From Mesorhizobium escarrei (lineage in GTDB: Bacteria > Pseudomonadota > Alphaproteobacteria > Rhizobiales > Rhizobiaceae): a stretch of 64,000 nt of DNA. The DNA lies in the NCBI RefSeq assembly GCF_935825525.1, contig NZ_CAKXZT010000101.1, positions 81,633-145,632 of the forward strand, given 5' to 3'. The position numbers and the translations under genes were made by a program. Of the stretch, positions 23,048 through 31,921 are shown one piece after another (position 1 is the stretch's first letter; each line of letters begins with the position of its first letter). The notes under the pieces are model-generated. The model ran no database searches, was not told where the DNA came from, and was given only the letters and a program-made list of their open reading frames with translations.

Positions 23048-23943
23048 GCGTGCCGATCGTTCGAACCGTTGCCGAGCTCCGCGCTGTTGCCGCGGGATGG
23101 CGTCGCTCAGGCACCCGTATCGCCGTTGTGCCGACCATGGGAGCCTTGCATGAAGGCCATCTGAGCCTCGTGCGTGCCGCGCTTCAGAAGGCCGAGCGGG
23201 TAGTCGTGACGCTGTTCGTCAATCCCAAGCAGTTCAACAGTGCCGCCGACCTTGCCGCCTATCCCCGGACGGAAAACGAAGATGCTGCCAAGCTCGTGCC
23301 GACAGGCGCACATCTGCTGTATGTGCCGGATGCAGACGAGATTTATCCAGCGGGCTTCGCCACGGCCGTTTCGGTGTCCACTCTCAGCGAGGGCCTGTGC
23401 GGCGCCTTCCGGCCCGGCCATTTCGATGGCGTGGCGACGGTCGTGGCCAAGCTCTTCCTGCAGACCGGCGCTGACTTCGCCTTCTTTGGCGAAAAGGATT
23501 TCCAGCAGCTTCAGCTTGTCAGGCGCTTGGTCCGGGACCTTGACCTCCCGATCACCGTGGTCGCATGTCCGACAGTCCGCGAAACCGATGGTCTTGCACT
23601 ATCGTCGCGCAATAGCCGGCTCTCGCCAGCAGAACGCGCCATTGCCCCAAAGCTGGCTTCGGTCTTGCTCGACACGGCTGAGCGGCTTGCGCGTGGCTCT
23701 CCTGTCTTGCCCATGCTTGATGAAGCGCGTGCAACAATTCTGGCGGCAGGCTATCGCGAGGTCGAGTACCTGGAACTTCGCGGCGAAACAGACCTGCAGC
23801 CGCTAGCAAGGCTTGACCGACCAGCACGCTTGCTTGTCGCGGCTTGGCTCGGCGACACGCGGCTCATCGATAACGTCTCAACATCCCCGGTTGGTAAGCG
23901 GCCAGGTGCGCGGCGTTCGCTTCACCGGGAAGCAGCAAAGTAA
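23044..23943 (+). CDS. panC: Pantothenate synthetase PanC
   Basis: Condenses pantoate and beta-alanine using ATP. It has 299 residues. Signature motifs of this nucleotidyltransferase-like enzyme are [14 protein letters not shown] (the HIGH equivalent), [31 protein letters not shown] and [10 protein letters not shown] (the KMSKS equivalent). Translationally coupled to panB. No panD is in the window, so beta-alanine must come from elsewhere in the genome. Confidence 0.95.
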   Translation: MSVPIVRTVAELRAVAAGWRRSGTRIAVVPTMGALHEGHLSLVRAALQKAERVVVTLFVNPKQFNSAADLAAYPRTENEDAAKLVPTGAHLLYVPDADEIYPAGFATAVSVSTLSEGLCGAFRPGHFDGVATVVAKLFLQTGADFAFFGEKDFQQLQLVRRLVRDLDLPITVVACPTVRETDGLALSSRNSRLSPAERAIAPKLASVLLDTAERLARGSPVLPMLDEARATILAAGYREVEYLELRGETDLQPLARLDRPARLLVAAWLGDTRLIDNVSTSPVGKRPGARRSLHREAAK

Positions 23944-24053
23944 TGCCGGCGATGATGGCGACCAAATCGTCCGCGTCGCATCGATGCGGGGTCGTTTAGA
24001 CCCAGCTTTCCCCTGGCATCGAGCAACATTCGAGGAGGTCGCGCAAAGGGCTG

Positions 24054-24779
24054 ATGTATCGCGTATTCGAAAACTTCGTCGAGCAACTCTCTGCAAGCGT
24101 CGATGCGGTCGACCTCCATGAGGCGATGGCGTCCGCCGCAGCCGGCTTCGACTTTCCGCTCTTCGCCTATTTCAGTTACCCGTCGGTCTCCGGCCAGACG
24201 CCGCGATTGATTTCAAATTATCCTTCATCCTGGACATCGCACTATCTGCAACTGCGCTACCACAGCCATGATCCGGTGATCCTGCGCGGGCTGCAAGGCT
24301 GGGATACTTTTGATTGGGGCGTGGATCGACCCCGCCAGTGTCTGCCGGCCTCGCAGCAAGAAATCCTGGAAAAAGCAGCTCACTTTGGCATTCGCGGCGG
24401 ATTGACCATGTCCATGCATGACCATCGCGGCCGGTTTGCGGCGCTGACCTTCGCTTCCGACCAGTCCCGTCCGCCTCTCTTGCGGTCACTCACTCGCTAC
24501 GAAAAAGCATTGCAGCTGGTCGCAATCAACTTTCATATACATGCCCGGCGCCAGCTCGCCGAAGATTGCGTGGTGGATGGCATAACGCTGACCCCGCGGG
24601 AGTTCGAATCCCTGAAATGGGCGGCGCGCGGTAAGTCCGCCTGGGATATCAGCCAGATCCTCGGCGTCTCGAAACGCACCGTGACCTTCCATCTGGAAAA
24701 CGCCAAGGCAAAGCTTGGCGTGCGAACCATAAACCAGGGCGTAGCACGGCTGACTGCTTCCCGTCAGTGGAGATCCTGA
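24054..24779 (+). CDS. traR: TraR-like LuxR-family quorum-sensing activator
   Basis: A 241-residue LuxR-type protein with an N-terminal acyl-homoserine-lactone domain (the ligand-pocket Trp-Tyr-Asp pattern is seen in SSWTSHYLQLRYHSHDPVI) and a C-terminal HTH (LTPREFESLKWAARGKSAWDISQILG, then SKRTVTFHLENAKAKLG). In M. loti R7A TraR with 3-oxo-C6-HSL activates traI1-msi172-msi171 and so ICE excision; the traR-traI order here matches. A lux-type box follows immediately. Confidence 0.9.
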   Translation: MYRVFENFVEQLSASVDAVDLHEAMASAAAGFDFPLFAYFSYPSVSGQTPRLISNYPSSWTSHYLQLRYHSHDPVILRGLQGWDTFDWGVDRPRQCLPASQQEILEKAAHFGIRGGLTMSMHDHRGRFAALTFASDQSRPPLLRSLTRYEKALQLVAINFHIHARRQLAEDCVVDGITLTPREFESLKWAARGKSAWDISQILGVSKRTVTFHLENAKAKLGVRTINQGVARLTASRQWRS

Positions 24780-24794
24780 CTCCGTTTGTTGGAA

Positions 24795-24815
24795 AGCTGT
24801 AAAGGTCTACAGGCT
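24795..24815. promoter_or_regulatory. lux/tra-box-type inverted repeat upstream of traI
   Basis: AGCTGTA and TACAGGCT arms flank a short AAGGTC centre, giving an imperfect dyad of about 20 bases between traR and traI, 59 bases before the traI start. Position and size fit a TraR binding site that would make traI expression self-amplifying. Confidence 0.6.
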
Positions 24816-24873
24816 GCATCAATGTCGGCTTTGCTCTTCGATAGCGGGAACACATCCTGCACGGAGGCGACAG

Positions 24874-25503
24874 ATGATGCAGCTGATAACACCTGAACTC
24901 TACGGCGAGTTTCCAAACGAGCTCAACGAAATGCACGGGCTCAGGCATCGGGTCTTCAAGGAAAGGCTGGATTGGGAAGTTCAGACCGAAAGCGAGATGG
25001 AAACAGACGCATTTGACAGCCTGAACCCCGTCTATCTGCTTCTCAAGGGATCCGACTGGCGAATTTGCGGTTGCGTCCGTCTTTTACCGACTACCGGACC
25101 GACAATGTTGCGCGACACCTTTCCGATGCTGCTGGGTGAGACTGCGGCGCCCGCGAGTGCCCGCATTTGGGAGAGCAGTCGTTTCGCACTCGATCTCCCT
25201 CCATCAGCGCCTAAGTCTGGCGGACTGGCGCAAGCAACCTACGAGCTCTTCGCCGGCATGATCGAATTCGGCTTGGCGAACAATCTCACTCGGATTGTGA
25301 CAGTGACCGATACGCGCATGGAACGGATCCTGCGTCTCGCAACGTGGCCGTTGTCGCGCATCGGACAGCCGAAGCCGGTCGGTAAGACGGAGGCGGTCGC
25401 CGGTTTTCTCGAGATTTCCCACGCTAGCCTCAAGCGCATCCGCTGGAGGGGACGTCTGAACGGACCTGTATTATGGCAACCGGTTCTCGGCCTGTCGGCG
25501 TAG
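24874..25503 (+). CDS. traI1: TraI, acyl-homoserine-lactone synthase (LuxI family)
   Basis: Makes the diffusible AHL signal sensed by TraR. It has 209 residues with the invariant LuxI residues in place: Arg and Phe in LRHRVFKERLDWEV, Asp-Asp/Glu surroundings, and WESSRFAL with its Glu and Arg. ATG at 24874 is preceded by GGAGG. The gene looks intact and is placed downstream of traR and the lux-type box. Confidence 0.93.
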   Translation: MMQLITPELYGEFPNELNEMHGLRHRVFKERLDWEVQTESEMETDAFDSLNPVYLLLKGSDWRICGCVRLLPTTGPTMLRDTFPMLLGETAAPASARIWESSRFALDLPPSAPKSGGLAQATYELFAGMIEFGLANNLTRIVTVTDTRMERILRLATWPLSRIGQPKPVGKTEAVAGFLEISHASLKRIRWRGRLNGPVLWQPVLGLSA

Positions 25504-25544
25504 CGCTTAACGATGCTCAGCCTGACCAATGCTCCTGCCCGCGG

Positions 25545-25705
25545 GCGCTACGTACGGTTGATACGCTGGCCGGACGGCGTAGTGCGAAGCTTACGACTAT
25601 TTCGGTCGCTTCCCCCGCACGACCTGGGCCCAGGAAGTTTTTAGGTGCAATCCGCAATTCCAGCGTTACCACGCCAAATGGCGCCCCGCCGCAGACACCG
25701 AGTTT
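25545..25705 (+). pseudogene. Remnant of msi172/FseA-type excision activator (DUF6499-like N-terminal domain)
   Basis: About 50 bases after traI, a frame without any usable start codon reads AYDYFGRFPRTTWAQEVFRC and then NPQFQRYHAKW. This resembles the W-x-W-E-F-L-R-R-N-P-x-Y pattern of the small DUF6499 regulator domain found in Msi172/FseA and QseM. The sequence just before it (LAGRRSAK) continues the match only in the neighbouring frame, so one base appears lost near 25589. In R7A traI1 is followed by msi172-msi171. The rest of that gene pair is not recognisable here. I call it a remnant; the family assignment is by eye. Confidence 0.4.
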
Positions 25706-25829
25706 TTGGACGCCGTAAAAGCCGGATTTCTTTACGCCGCAAAAAAGCAGCAACTCCGGAATCGTTCACAGAGCAGCCAAGGCCTGCACCGCTGGACGAT
25801 TGCTCCTCTCAGCGGTGCCTTCTGGTACC

Positions 25830-25868
25830 AAAAAAAGCCCCGGCGCTGGGTCGATGCGCCGGGGCTTT
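25830..25868. terminator. Rho-independent terminator, bidirectional
   Basis: A run of seven A, then a perfect 10-bp stem GCCCCGGCGC / GCGCCGGGGC with a 9-base loop, then TTT. The long T-run lies on the minus-strand side, so it terminates minus-strand transcripts best; on the plus strand it would end traI transcription weakly. Confidence 0.75.
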
Positions 25869-26133
25869 GGGCACGTACGAGCTACACCAACATGTCCGCT
25901 TATGAACGTGCGCTAATAAAGTGAACGAATGGTGAATCGCGCAATAGCTCGCCGAACGGGTTCGTATTCATGCTCCCATGTAAGAAGTGTGCTGGCGTGG
26001 ATCAACGCTGCCGTAGGCCTAAGAGCGCACGCTCAAGGCTGGGGTGAAGCCCGCAGGATCGGTGAATCGCATGATCAGTTTGCCACGTGATTGTAAAGCA
26101 CCAGCGCGTGAGGGCAACAGGTCGACCTGCATG

Positions 26134-26354
26134 CTACAGCATTCCCTCTTCCTCAGCAGCAGCCTCGAAGGCCGCGCGGACATCTTGGGGGTCACCCGGT
26201 CTTCAAAAGCGTCGACGCAGGCTTGGATCTTCCACTTGGGTCCCCTATTCGGCCACTTCATGAATTCCTCAGCGGCACCTTCGACGTGGTTGACCCCGTA
26301 GGTCCTCCCAGGTCGGACGGTCCTGACAAAGACCGGAGGGTTGAACCAGTGCAA
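26134..26354 (-). pseudogene. DUF982 family protein, frameshifted
   Basis: Reads WFNPPVFVRTVRPGRTYGVN, then a WPNRGPKW block and ACVDAFEDRVTP, a clear DUF982 pattern (Trp-Pro core, conserved ACxxA segment). After VTP the frame is lost; shifting by one base restores the expected tail DVRAAFEAAAEEEGML and a stop at 26134. The break lies in a run of five C (minus strand) where six would keep frame. Start is probably TTG at 26354. DUF982 proteins are abundant, small and of unknown function in rhizobia. Confidence 0.6.
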
Positions 26355-26477
26355 TGCGATGAGGGAAACCTAAGGGGAGAGGCGGCTGTTAAAGGAACAT
26401 TCGATCCCAATAAGCGTGCAGGTCTATTGTTTCCCCGCGAGCCGACACAAGGGGGAGATGGCAGCGTCGCCGTTGCA

Positions 26478-27113
26478 CTACCGCCTTATCACAATCGAAG
26501 CGCGCCGGACTTCCCAGCCCTCCCGTTCCAGTTCCGGCAGGCTGTGGTTCTCGCAGGGGTAGCCGACGCAGAAGTAACCGATCAGCGTCCACTCCGGCGG
26601 TGCGTCCATGATCGTCGCCATTTCGGCCGGGTCGAGGATCGAGACCCAGCCCATGCCTATTCCTTCGGCGCGCGCCGCCAGCCAAAAGGTGTGGATCGCC
26701 ATCACCGCCGAATATTCGATGGTCGCGGGCATGGTCAGGCGGCCGAGCCCATGTCCCTGTTGCGTCGCGCGGTCGGCGAAAACCGCGAATTGACAAGGCG
26801 CCTCGTTCAAGCCGGCAAGCTTCAGGCGCGCATAGAGCGCGGCGCGTTCGCCGCCGAACGATGCAAGCGCCTCCGCATTGCAGCGCTCGAAGCATGTCGT
26901 GACGGCGGCGCGGCATTCCGCACTCTCGACCATGACGAAACGCCAGGGCTGGCTCAGCCCGACCGAGGGCGCAATGCTGGCGAGGTCAAGCAGCCGTTCC
27001 AATGCGCCTTCGGGGAGCGGCGTCGGCCTGAATCGCCTGACATCCCGCCGCCACAGGAAGAGATTGACCAGATCGGCGCGAAAATCGTCCGGAAATTCCG
27101 GGTCTGACGTCAT
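26478..27113 (-). CDS. bluB: BluB, 5,6-dimethylbenzimidazole synthase
   Basis: Flavin-destructase that fragments reduced FMN to make DMB, the lower ligand of vitamin B12. It has 211 residues from MTSDPEFPDDFRADL. The nitroreductase-like fold shows RRDVRRFRPTPLPE, SIAPSVGLSQPWRFV and the flavin-cap region IGMGWVSILDP. I chose ATG at 27113 over a longer upstream frame that runs through a short tandem repeat. B12 is needed for rhizobial symbiosis, and this adds a cofactor function to the island's vitamin set. Confidence 0.93.
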   Translation of the reverse strand: MTSDPEFPDDFRADLVNLFLWRRDVRRFRPTPLPEGALERLLDLASIAPSVGLSQPWRFVMVESAECRAAVTTCFERCNAEALASFGGERAALYARLKLAGLNEAPCQFAVFADRATQQGHGLGRLTMPATIEYSAVMAIHTFWLAARAEGIGMGWVSILDPAEMATIMDAPPEWTLIGYFCVGYPCENHSLPELEREGWEVRRASIVIRR

Positions 27114-27150
27114 GGTGTCGTACTGCCTTTGCGAAGAAAGTAGGGGGGAG

Positions 27151-27190
27151 GGCAATAAGGCAGTAGGCATTAGGGCAGTAGGGCAGTAGG
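27151..27190. repeat. Short tandem repeat upstream of bluB
   Basis: Three to four imperfect copies of an 8-9 base unit of the form GGGCAGTA(G) just upstream of the bluB start. Such short tandem repeats can vary in copy number by slippage and could affect bluB leader spacing; that is inference. Confidence 0.6.
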
Positions 27191-27665
27191 TTGTGCGCGT
27201 CAAGTTCTGCAAAAATGGCGTGGCATTAGCGGTGACGTTGGCGTCTCCGCCGCGCAGCCCCCGTATTTAGCGGAGCGGCGGACATGGCGGGCCGCGTCTC
27301 AGGCGGCCAATGCCCTCAGGTTCTCCTTCTTGTGCTCGCGCAGATGATCAATGTTGAGGTAGCGGGTCGCCTCGAGCCAGTTCTCGTGGATCTCCACTGA
27401 TTGCGCGATTTTCCTGCTCGATTAACTGCAGAAGCGCGGCGTAACCGCCAAGCAGGCGCACCAGCGGAATATTTTCGCGCAATCCCTGTAAAGTGAAGGA
27501 GAAGGTAACTAAGGAGCGCGGCTCGTGCGCGTGAGGTATATCCGAACGTGTGCAGCAGATCGTCGCGCTCTCCCCGGACACATCCGCGCGCCACAGAGCC
27601 TCGGTGGCCGGCCGCTCGGACGCGCAGGTGGAGCCAAAAATCCACAGATGCATTCCGGTCATATG
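27191..27665. other. Degenerate region, possible gene fragment on the minus strand
   Basis: No intact gene. A minus-strand frame ending with a stop near 27301 reads EIHENWLEATRYLNIDHLRE, then HKKENLRALAA. This looks like a genuine protein C-terminus, but the frame is not continuous upstream. I cannot name its family. A mobile-element or phage remnant is possible. Confidence 0.3.
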
Positions 27666-28166
27666 CTAGCTGCCAAGCATATGACCGGCATTTCGCAAGG
27701 CGCCTAGGAAGAGACCGGCATGGACGGTGACATCGATCTTGGCCTGCATTGACAGGGGCATGCTGGCCCAGTTCTCCAATGGCGAAATGAAATGTGAGAA
27801 AGTGCCATTGACCATGCAAGAGCGGGTAACAAGGCCTTGTCTGTCCAACGCGACCACGCCCGTCTGGTCGGCTCGATATCGGATGGCTGCGATCCGCTGG
27901 ACCTCCGAGTCACCATCGACCCGCACGTCGAAAACCAGGACACCGTGGCTCCTCGTGGCTATCTCTGCGGCTTTTTGGTTGAAGCTTAGGGAAAGTGAGC
28001 GGACGCTTTCGACCGCCATCTGGAAAATCGCCAAATCCAGTTCATCCAACGCCATGTAGGCTATTGCGCGCAATATAGGGGTGATTGCAACGACGGATTC
28101 GTGTTCCAGATCGAACTGATCCTGAAGCGGGGCGCGCGCACTGTCCTTGAACTTGGGCTTCTGCAC
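27666..28166 (-). CDS. Hypothetical protein
   Basis: A 166-residue open frame with balanced, protein-like composition (ELDLAIFQMAVESVRSLSLS; then LVFDVRVDGDSEVQRIAAIR). There is no signal peptide, membrane segment or motif I recognise. The position between bluB and queC, on the opposite strand to queC, gives no clear hint. The flanking DNA on its 3' side looks degenerate, so the protein may itself be a surviving piece of an older island segment. Confidence 0.45.
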   Translation of the reverse strand: MQKPKFKDSARAPLQDQFDLEHESVVAITPILRAIAYMALDELDLAIFQMAVESVRSLSLSFNQKAAEIATRSHGVLVFDVRVDGDSEVQRIAAIRYRADQTGVVALDRQGLVTRSCMVNGTFSHFISPLENWASMPLSMQAKIDVTVHAGLFLGALRNAGHMLGS

Positions 28167-28413
28167 TCCCGCCGTTAACGAACTCCGTACCTTCCTCGTT
28201 ACTTCGCCAATTTGCGTGTGGCCTATGCAAGCATCCGTAACGCAGATTTGGATAGGTCAGCTTCTTTCCCAGCAATGCCTCGAGGTCGCTTCGCATCTGT
28301 CCTTCTGAGCATATGCTTGGGTTTGGACATCCATGAAAGAGCCCGCTGTCGGTGCCCGGTGCGCCACGGCACGTCAGCGACCAGACTCCACCGGGTTCAC
28401 AAAGTTGACTCGC

Positions 28414-28460
28414 TGGGGTAGGGGGACCGCAGAGAAATCTCCGGTCGCAGCCTTACCCGG
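28414..28460 (+). promoter_or_regulatory. Stem-loop leader of queCDE
   Basis: Nested complementary arms: an outer GGGTA-GG with CC-TTACCC and an inner GACCG with CGGTC, closing on an 11-base loop, 20 bases before the queC start. Genes of queuosine synthesis are often controlled by preQ1 riboswitches, but I cannot match this hairpin to the known preQ1-I, -II or -III consensus. It may be an attenuator or just a structured 5' UTR. Confidence 0.4.
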
Positions 28461-28479
28461 TCAAAACAAGGATACCACG

Positions 28480-29178
28480 ATGAAGACTCTCGTCATCTGC
28501 TCCGGCGGATTGGACTCCGTTTCCCTTGCTCACAGCGTGGCAGCGGAGCACGAGCTCGCCGGCCTCCTGTCTTTCGATTACGGCCAACGGCACAGGAAAG
28601 AATTGGGCTTCGCCGCTCTCTGCGCGGAGCGGCTGAACACTATGCACCAGATCATCAACATCCCCGAAATCGGCCGCGGCCTTTCCGGCTCAGCGCTCAC
28701 CGATAATTTCGACGTGCCGGACGGCCACTACGCCGAAGACACGATGAAGATCACGGTAGTGCCGAACCGGAACGCCATCATGTTGGCAATTGCCTTCGGT
28801 CTCGCCACCGCGCACAAGGCCGAAGCGGTGGCGATGGCCGTACATGGTGGGGACCATTTCATCTATCCAGATTGCCGTCCGGCCTTCATCGAAGCTTTCC
28901 AGATGATGCAAGACCGGGCGCTGGAAGGCTACGCAGAGATTCGCCTTTATACGCCTTACGTCAACCTCACGAAGGGCGACATCGTCCGGGATGGAGCAAG
29001 ACACGGAACGCCATTTGCGGAGACCTGGTCGTGTTACAAGGGCGGCGAGCGTCACTGCGGACGGTGCGGGACCTGCGTGGAGCGGCGCGAGGCGTTTCAT
29101 CTCGCGGGGCACGCTGATCCTACCGACTACGAAGACCCTGTCTTCTGGCTCGAGGCGCTGCGGAGGAGGAGCGCCTGA
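28480..29178 (+). CDS. queC: 7-cyano-7-deazaguanine synthase QueC
   Basis: ATP-dependent conversion of CDG to preQ0 in queuosine synthesis. It has 232 residues from MKTLVICSGGLDS. The PP-loop ATPase motif SGGLDSVSLAH is at the N-terminus and the zinc-binding cysteines lie in SCYKGGERHCGRCGTC near the C-terminus. The stop codon overlaps the queD start (TGATG). A longer in-frame upstream extension would include the leader hairpin and is not conserved. Confidence 0.94.
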   Translation: MKTLVICSGGLDSVSLAHSVAAEHELAGLLSFDYGQRHRKELGFAALCAERLNTMHQIINIPEIGRGLSGSALTDNFDVPDGHYAEDTMKITVVPNRNAIMLAIAFGLATAHKAEAVAMAVHGGDHFIYPDCRPAFIEAFQMMQDRALEGYAEIRLYTPYVNLTKGDIVRDGARHGTPFAETWSCYKGGERHCGRCGTCVERREAFHLAGHADPTDYEDPVFWLEALRRRSA

Positions 29179-29534
29179 TGTTCCGCATCACCAAGGAATT
29201 CCACTTCTCGGCCTCGCACCAGCTCACCTCTTTGCCGCCGGATCATCAGTGCGCGCGCCTGCACGGGCATAACTACATCGTCGAAGTGGAACTTTCGGCG
29301 AAGGACCTGGACGCGCACGGCTTCGTGCGCGACTATCACGATCTGGCGCCCCTCAAACGCTATATCGACGAGAGCCTCGACCATCGGCACCTCAACGAGG
29401 TGCTGGGACATGAGCAAGTCACGGCGGAATACTTGGCCAGACATTTCTATGAATGGTGCAAGGCACGTCTGCCGGAAACCGCGGCCGTGCGGGTGAGCGA
29501 AACCCCGAAAACCTGGGCGGAATACCGGCCGTGA
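29178..29534 (+). CDS. queD: 6-carboxy-tetrahydropterin synthase QueD
   Basis: Converts dihydroneopterin triphosphate to CPH4. It has 118 residues with the zinc histidines in [10 protein letters not shown] and [12 protein letters not shown], the catalytic Cys in HQCARLHG, and the DHRHLNEV block. Coupled by overlap to queC upstream and to queE downstream (GTGA). Confidence 0.94.
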   Translation: MFRITKEFHFSASHQLTSLPPDHQCARLHGHNYIVEVELSAKDLDAHGFVRDYHDLAPLKRYIDESLDHRHLNEVLGHEQVTAEYLARHFYEWCKARLPETAAVRVSETPKTWAEYRP

Positions 29535-30265
29535 CGGACACGTGTCCCGCAATCCGTGTGAGCGAGATATTTGGGCCCACGATCCAGGGCGAGGGAGTGC
29601 TCATCGGTTTGCCTACAGTCTTCATCAGAACCGGCGGGTGTGACTACCGGTGCTCCTGGTGCGACAGCCTCCATGCGGTGGACAGTCAATTCCGCCACGA
29701 ATGGGAGATGATGCCAATCGATGCGGTGTGGCAAAGCGTCGTTGGGCTTTCCGGTGGCCGGCCAGTGATGGTGTCGCTGTCAGGCGGTAATCCGGCCATT
29801 CAGCCCTTCGGTGCGCTGATCGAGCGAGGCCATGGTGAAGGTTACCGTTTTGCGCTGGAAACCCAGGGTTCGGTGGTCAGGGACTGGTTTGCGGATCTTG
29901 ATGTGCTGGTTCTCAGCCCAAAGCCGCCGTCAAGCGAAATGAGGACCGATTGGGCTGCATTCCAGGCGTGCATAGAAGCGGCGCAGCAGAAGCCGCAAAT
30001 CGTGCTCAAGCTCGTTGTTTTCGACGAGAATGACTACGCCTACGCCAAAGACGCCGCGGCGCGATTTCCGCGCCTTCCGGTCTATCTGCAACCCGGCAAT
30101 CACACGCCACCGCGCCCTGGCAATGAAGACGCACCTGTCGACCTGGACGGAATAATAAAACGCATGGAGTGGCTTGTGGAAAAGGTGACACACGACAGGT
30201 GGTTCGAAGCACGCGTGTTGCCGCAGTTGCACGTTATGCTCTGGGGAAACAGGAGAGGCGTTTAG
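29531..30265 (+). CDS. queE: 7-carboxy-7-deazaguanine synthase QueE
   Basis: Radical-SAM enzyme forming CDG from CPH4. It has 244 residues. The cluster motif is [12 protein letters not shown] (CX3CX2C), preceded by [10 protein letters not shown] and followed by [12 protein letters not shown] at 29531 is the likely start because it overlaps the queD stop as GTGA and gives the usual N-terminus; a longer frame runs back inside queD. queC-D-E thus supply three consecutive steps to preQ0; queF and tgt are not in the window. Confidence 0.93.
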   Translation: MTDTCPAIRVSEIFGPTIQGEGVLIGLPTVFIRTGGCDYRCSWCDSLHAVDSQFRHEWEMMPIDAVWQSVVGLSGGRPVMVSLSGGNPAIQPFGALIERGHGEGYRFALETQGSVVRDWFADLDVLVLSPKPPSSEMRTDWAAFQACIEAAQQKPQIVLKLVVFDENDYAYAKDAAARFPRLPVYLQPGNHTPPRPGNEDAPVDLDGIIKRMEWLVEKVTHDRWFEARVLPQLHVMLWGNRRGV

Positions 30266-30495
30266 TCGCGCCTGTGCGGGAAATGCGCCCGCGGATTTTC
30301 GGTTCGACGGGCCAGATGTTGACCATCTAGATCCCGATCGCAGCCACCAAGGCAAACAGGTTGCCTCGACGACCTTTCGGCCGCTGCCAGGCCGCATGTC
30401 CGCCGACGGTCTGCCCTTGTTTTTAAGAGGGCACGCGGCTGCGGCGAATGCGGCACTGCGTGAGAGGTCCTGCGCGTTATCGCGCCGCCGCTGCT

Positions 30496-30510
30496 TGGCA
30501 CGGCACTTGC
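30496..30510 (+). promoter_or_regulatory. Sigma-54 (-24/-12) promoter upstream of dctA
   Basis: TGGCACGGCACTTGC matches the RpoN consensus TGGCAC-N5-TTGC exactly, about 94 bases before the dctA start. Rhizobial dctA is known to be transcribed by RpoN with the activator DctD, and this is the expected element. No dctB/dctD genes are adjacent. Confidence 0.85.
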
Positions 30511-30603
30511 GCCCGAGATGGCAGCAGCGTTCGACCGGAGCGCCGCCAGTGAGAGGCCTTGAAGCAAGGAAGAGCCCGCCCCGATCCGGCAGGGAGAGAA
30601 ACG

Positions 30604-31665
30604 GTGTTAGCTCCACAAGTCCACAGCGCGAACGCCGGGCCTCGTAAGCCCCATATTGCGCGGCTTTACGTTCAGGTGCTTGCCGCCGTCGCCCTCGGTG
30701 TCGCAGTGGGCTATTTCTGTCCGGGGCCCGGAGAGGCTCTGAAGCCGCTCGGCGATGCTTTCATCAAGCTCGTGAAGATCATCATCGCGCCTGTCATCTT
30801 CCTGACAATTGCGACAGGCATCGGCGGCATGAACGATCTCAAGAAGGTCGGCCGGGTCGCCGGCAAGGCAATGATCTATTTCCTCACCTTCTCGAGCCTC
30901 GCATTGATTGTCGGTCTCATTGTCGCAAATGTCGTTCAGCCAGGTGCTGGCCTCAACATTGATCCGGCGGCGCTCGATGTTCAGGCCGTGAAGGGCTATG
31001 CCGCCAAGGTCCACGAGCAGTCCGTGACCGGCTTTCTGATGAACATCATCCCGATAACGATCGTTGGTGCCTTCGCCGAAGGCGACATCCTGCAGGTCCT
31101 GTTCTTCTCGGTCCTGTTCGGCATCGCTCTGGCGATGGTCGGCGACACGGGCAAGCCTGTGCTTTCTTTGCTTCAGGCGCTCCTTGCGCCGGTGTTCAAG
31201 CTGGTCGGCATTCTGATGAGGGCCGCGCCCGTCGAAGGGGCGAGCGCCAGGCGTTCGGTCGTGGGCCTCGGCATCCCGGCCGGATATTCATTCAATCTGC
31301 ACGGCACCAACATCTACATGACGCTGGTCCCCCTCTTCCTCGCCCAGGCGACGAACACGGATCTGTCGATCGGCGGTCGGATCCTGCTGCTGTTCGTCGC
31401 CTTGCTCTCTTCGAAGGGAACAACTCGCATTACCGGTGCGGGCCTCCTCACGTTGGCTGCAGCGCTCTTTGTCGTTCCGACCGCCCCAGCTGCCGGCGTG
31501 ACGCTTATTCTTCGCGTCGACCACTTTATGTCGGAGTGCCGTGTGCTGACCATTTTTCTCGGCAACGCAGTGGGAAGGCTTGTTGTCGCCCGGAGCAGGG
31601 CGAGCCGGATGATGGACGATTGGCAAAGGCTCTCGCGAGCGGGTCCTTCGGCGCTCGGGCGTTGA
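30604..31665 (+). pseudogene. dctA: C4-dicarboxylate transporter DctA with a large internal deletion
   Basis: Encodes 353 residues, versus about 440 for DctA. The N-terminal half is normal ([37 protein letters not shown]), but at about residue 208, after GILMRAAP, it jumps in frame to [19 protein letters not shown]. Roughly 90 residues are missing, including the serine-rich SSSEAALPG re-entrant loop that binds substrate and ions. The C-terminal tail also diverges. Start is probably GTG with a gggagag site. With an intact sigma-54 promoter it may be expressed, but it is unlikely to transport; island dctA copies are normally intact. Confidence 0.85.
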
Positions 31666-31921
31666 AGGGCAGATCGCCCGGCGTGATGACCGGTGGTCTC
31701 GGCTGGCAACTCGCGAACGCCGCTCAGCTATTGCAGTCAGCCCATTGGAGCGAAGCCGTCATAAAGCAACCGCCAGATGGCGCCGGCATCGACATTGTGA
31801 GCCCCCCGCGACTGCCGATACTGCGGGAACTGCCGGGCAAGCGATCCAAAGCGACGACCAACTTTCACGCCAAAAGGCCAGCCGTTGCTGCCCCGTTAAC
31901 GGCTGATTGGAGCCCGACCCC
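31666..31921. other. Short intergenic region, nothing recognised
   Basis: Between the dctA remnant and the DsbA-like gene. There is no clear terminator or promoter motif. The short open frames look like non-coding GC-rich DNA. Confidence 0.35.

Noticed and set aside
30266..30560. Possible gene between queE and dctA
   Set aside because: Open frames on both strands are short and Ala/Arg-rich; the stretch is better explained as the upstream region of the sigma-54 promoter.
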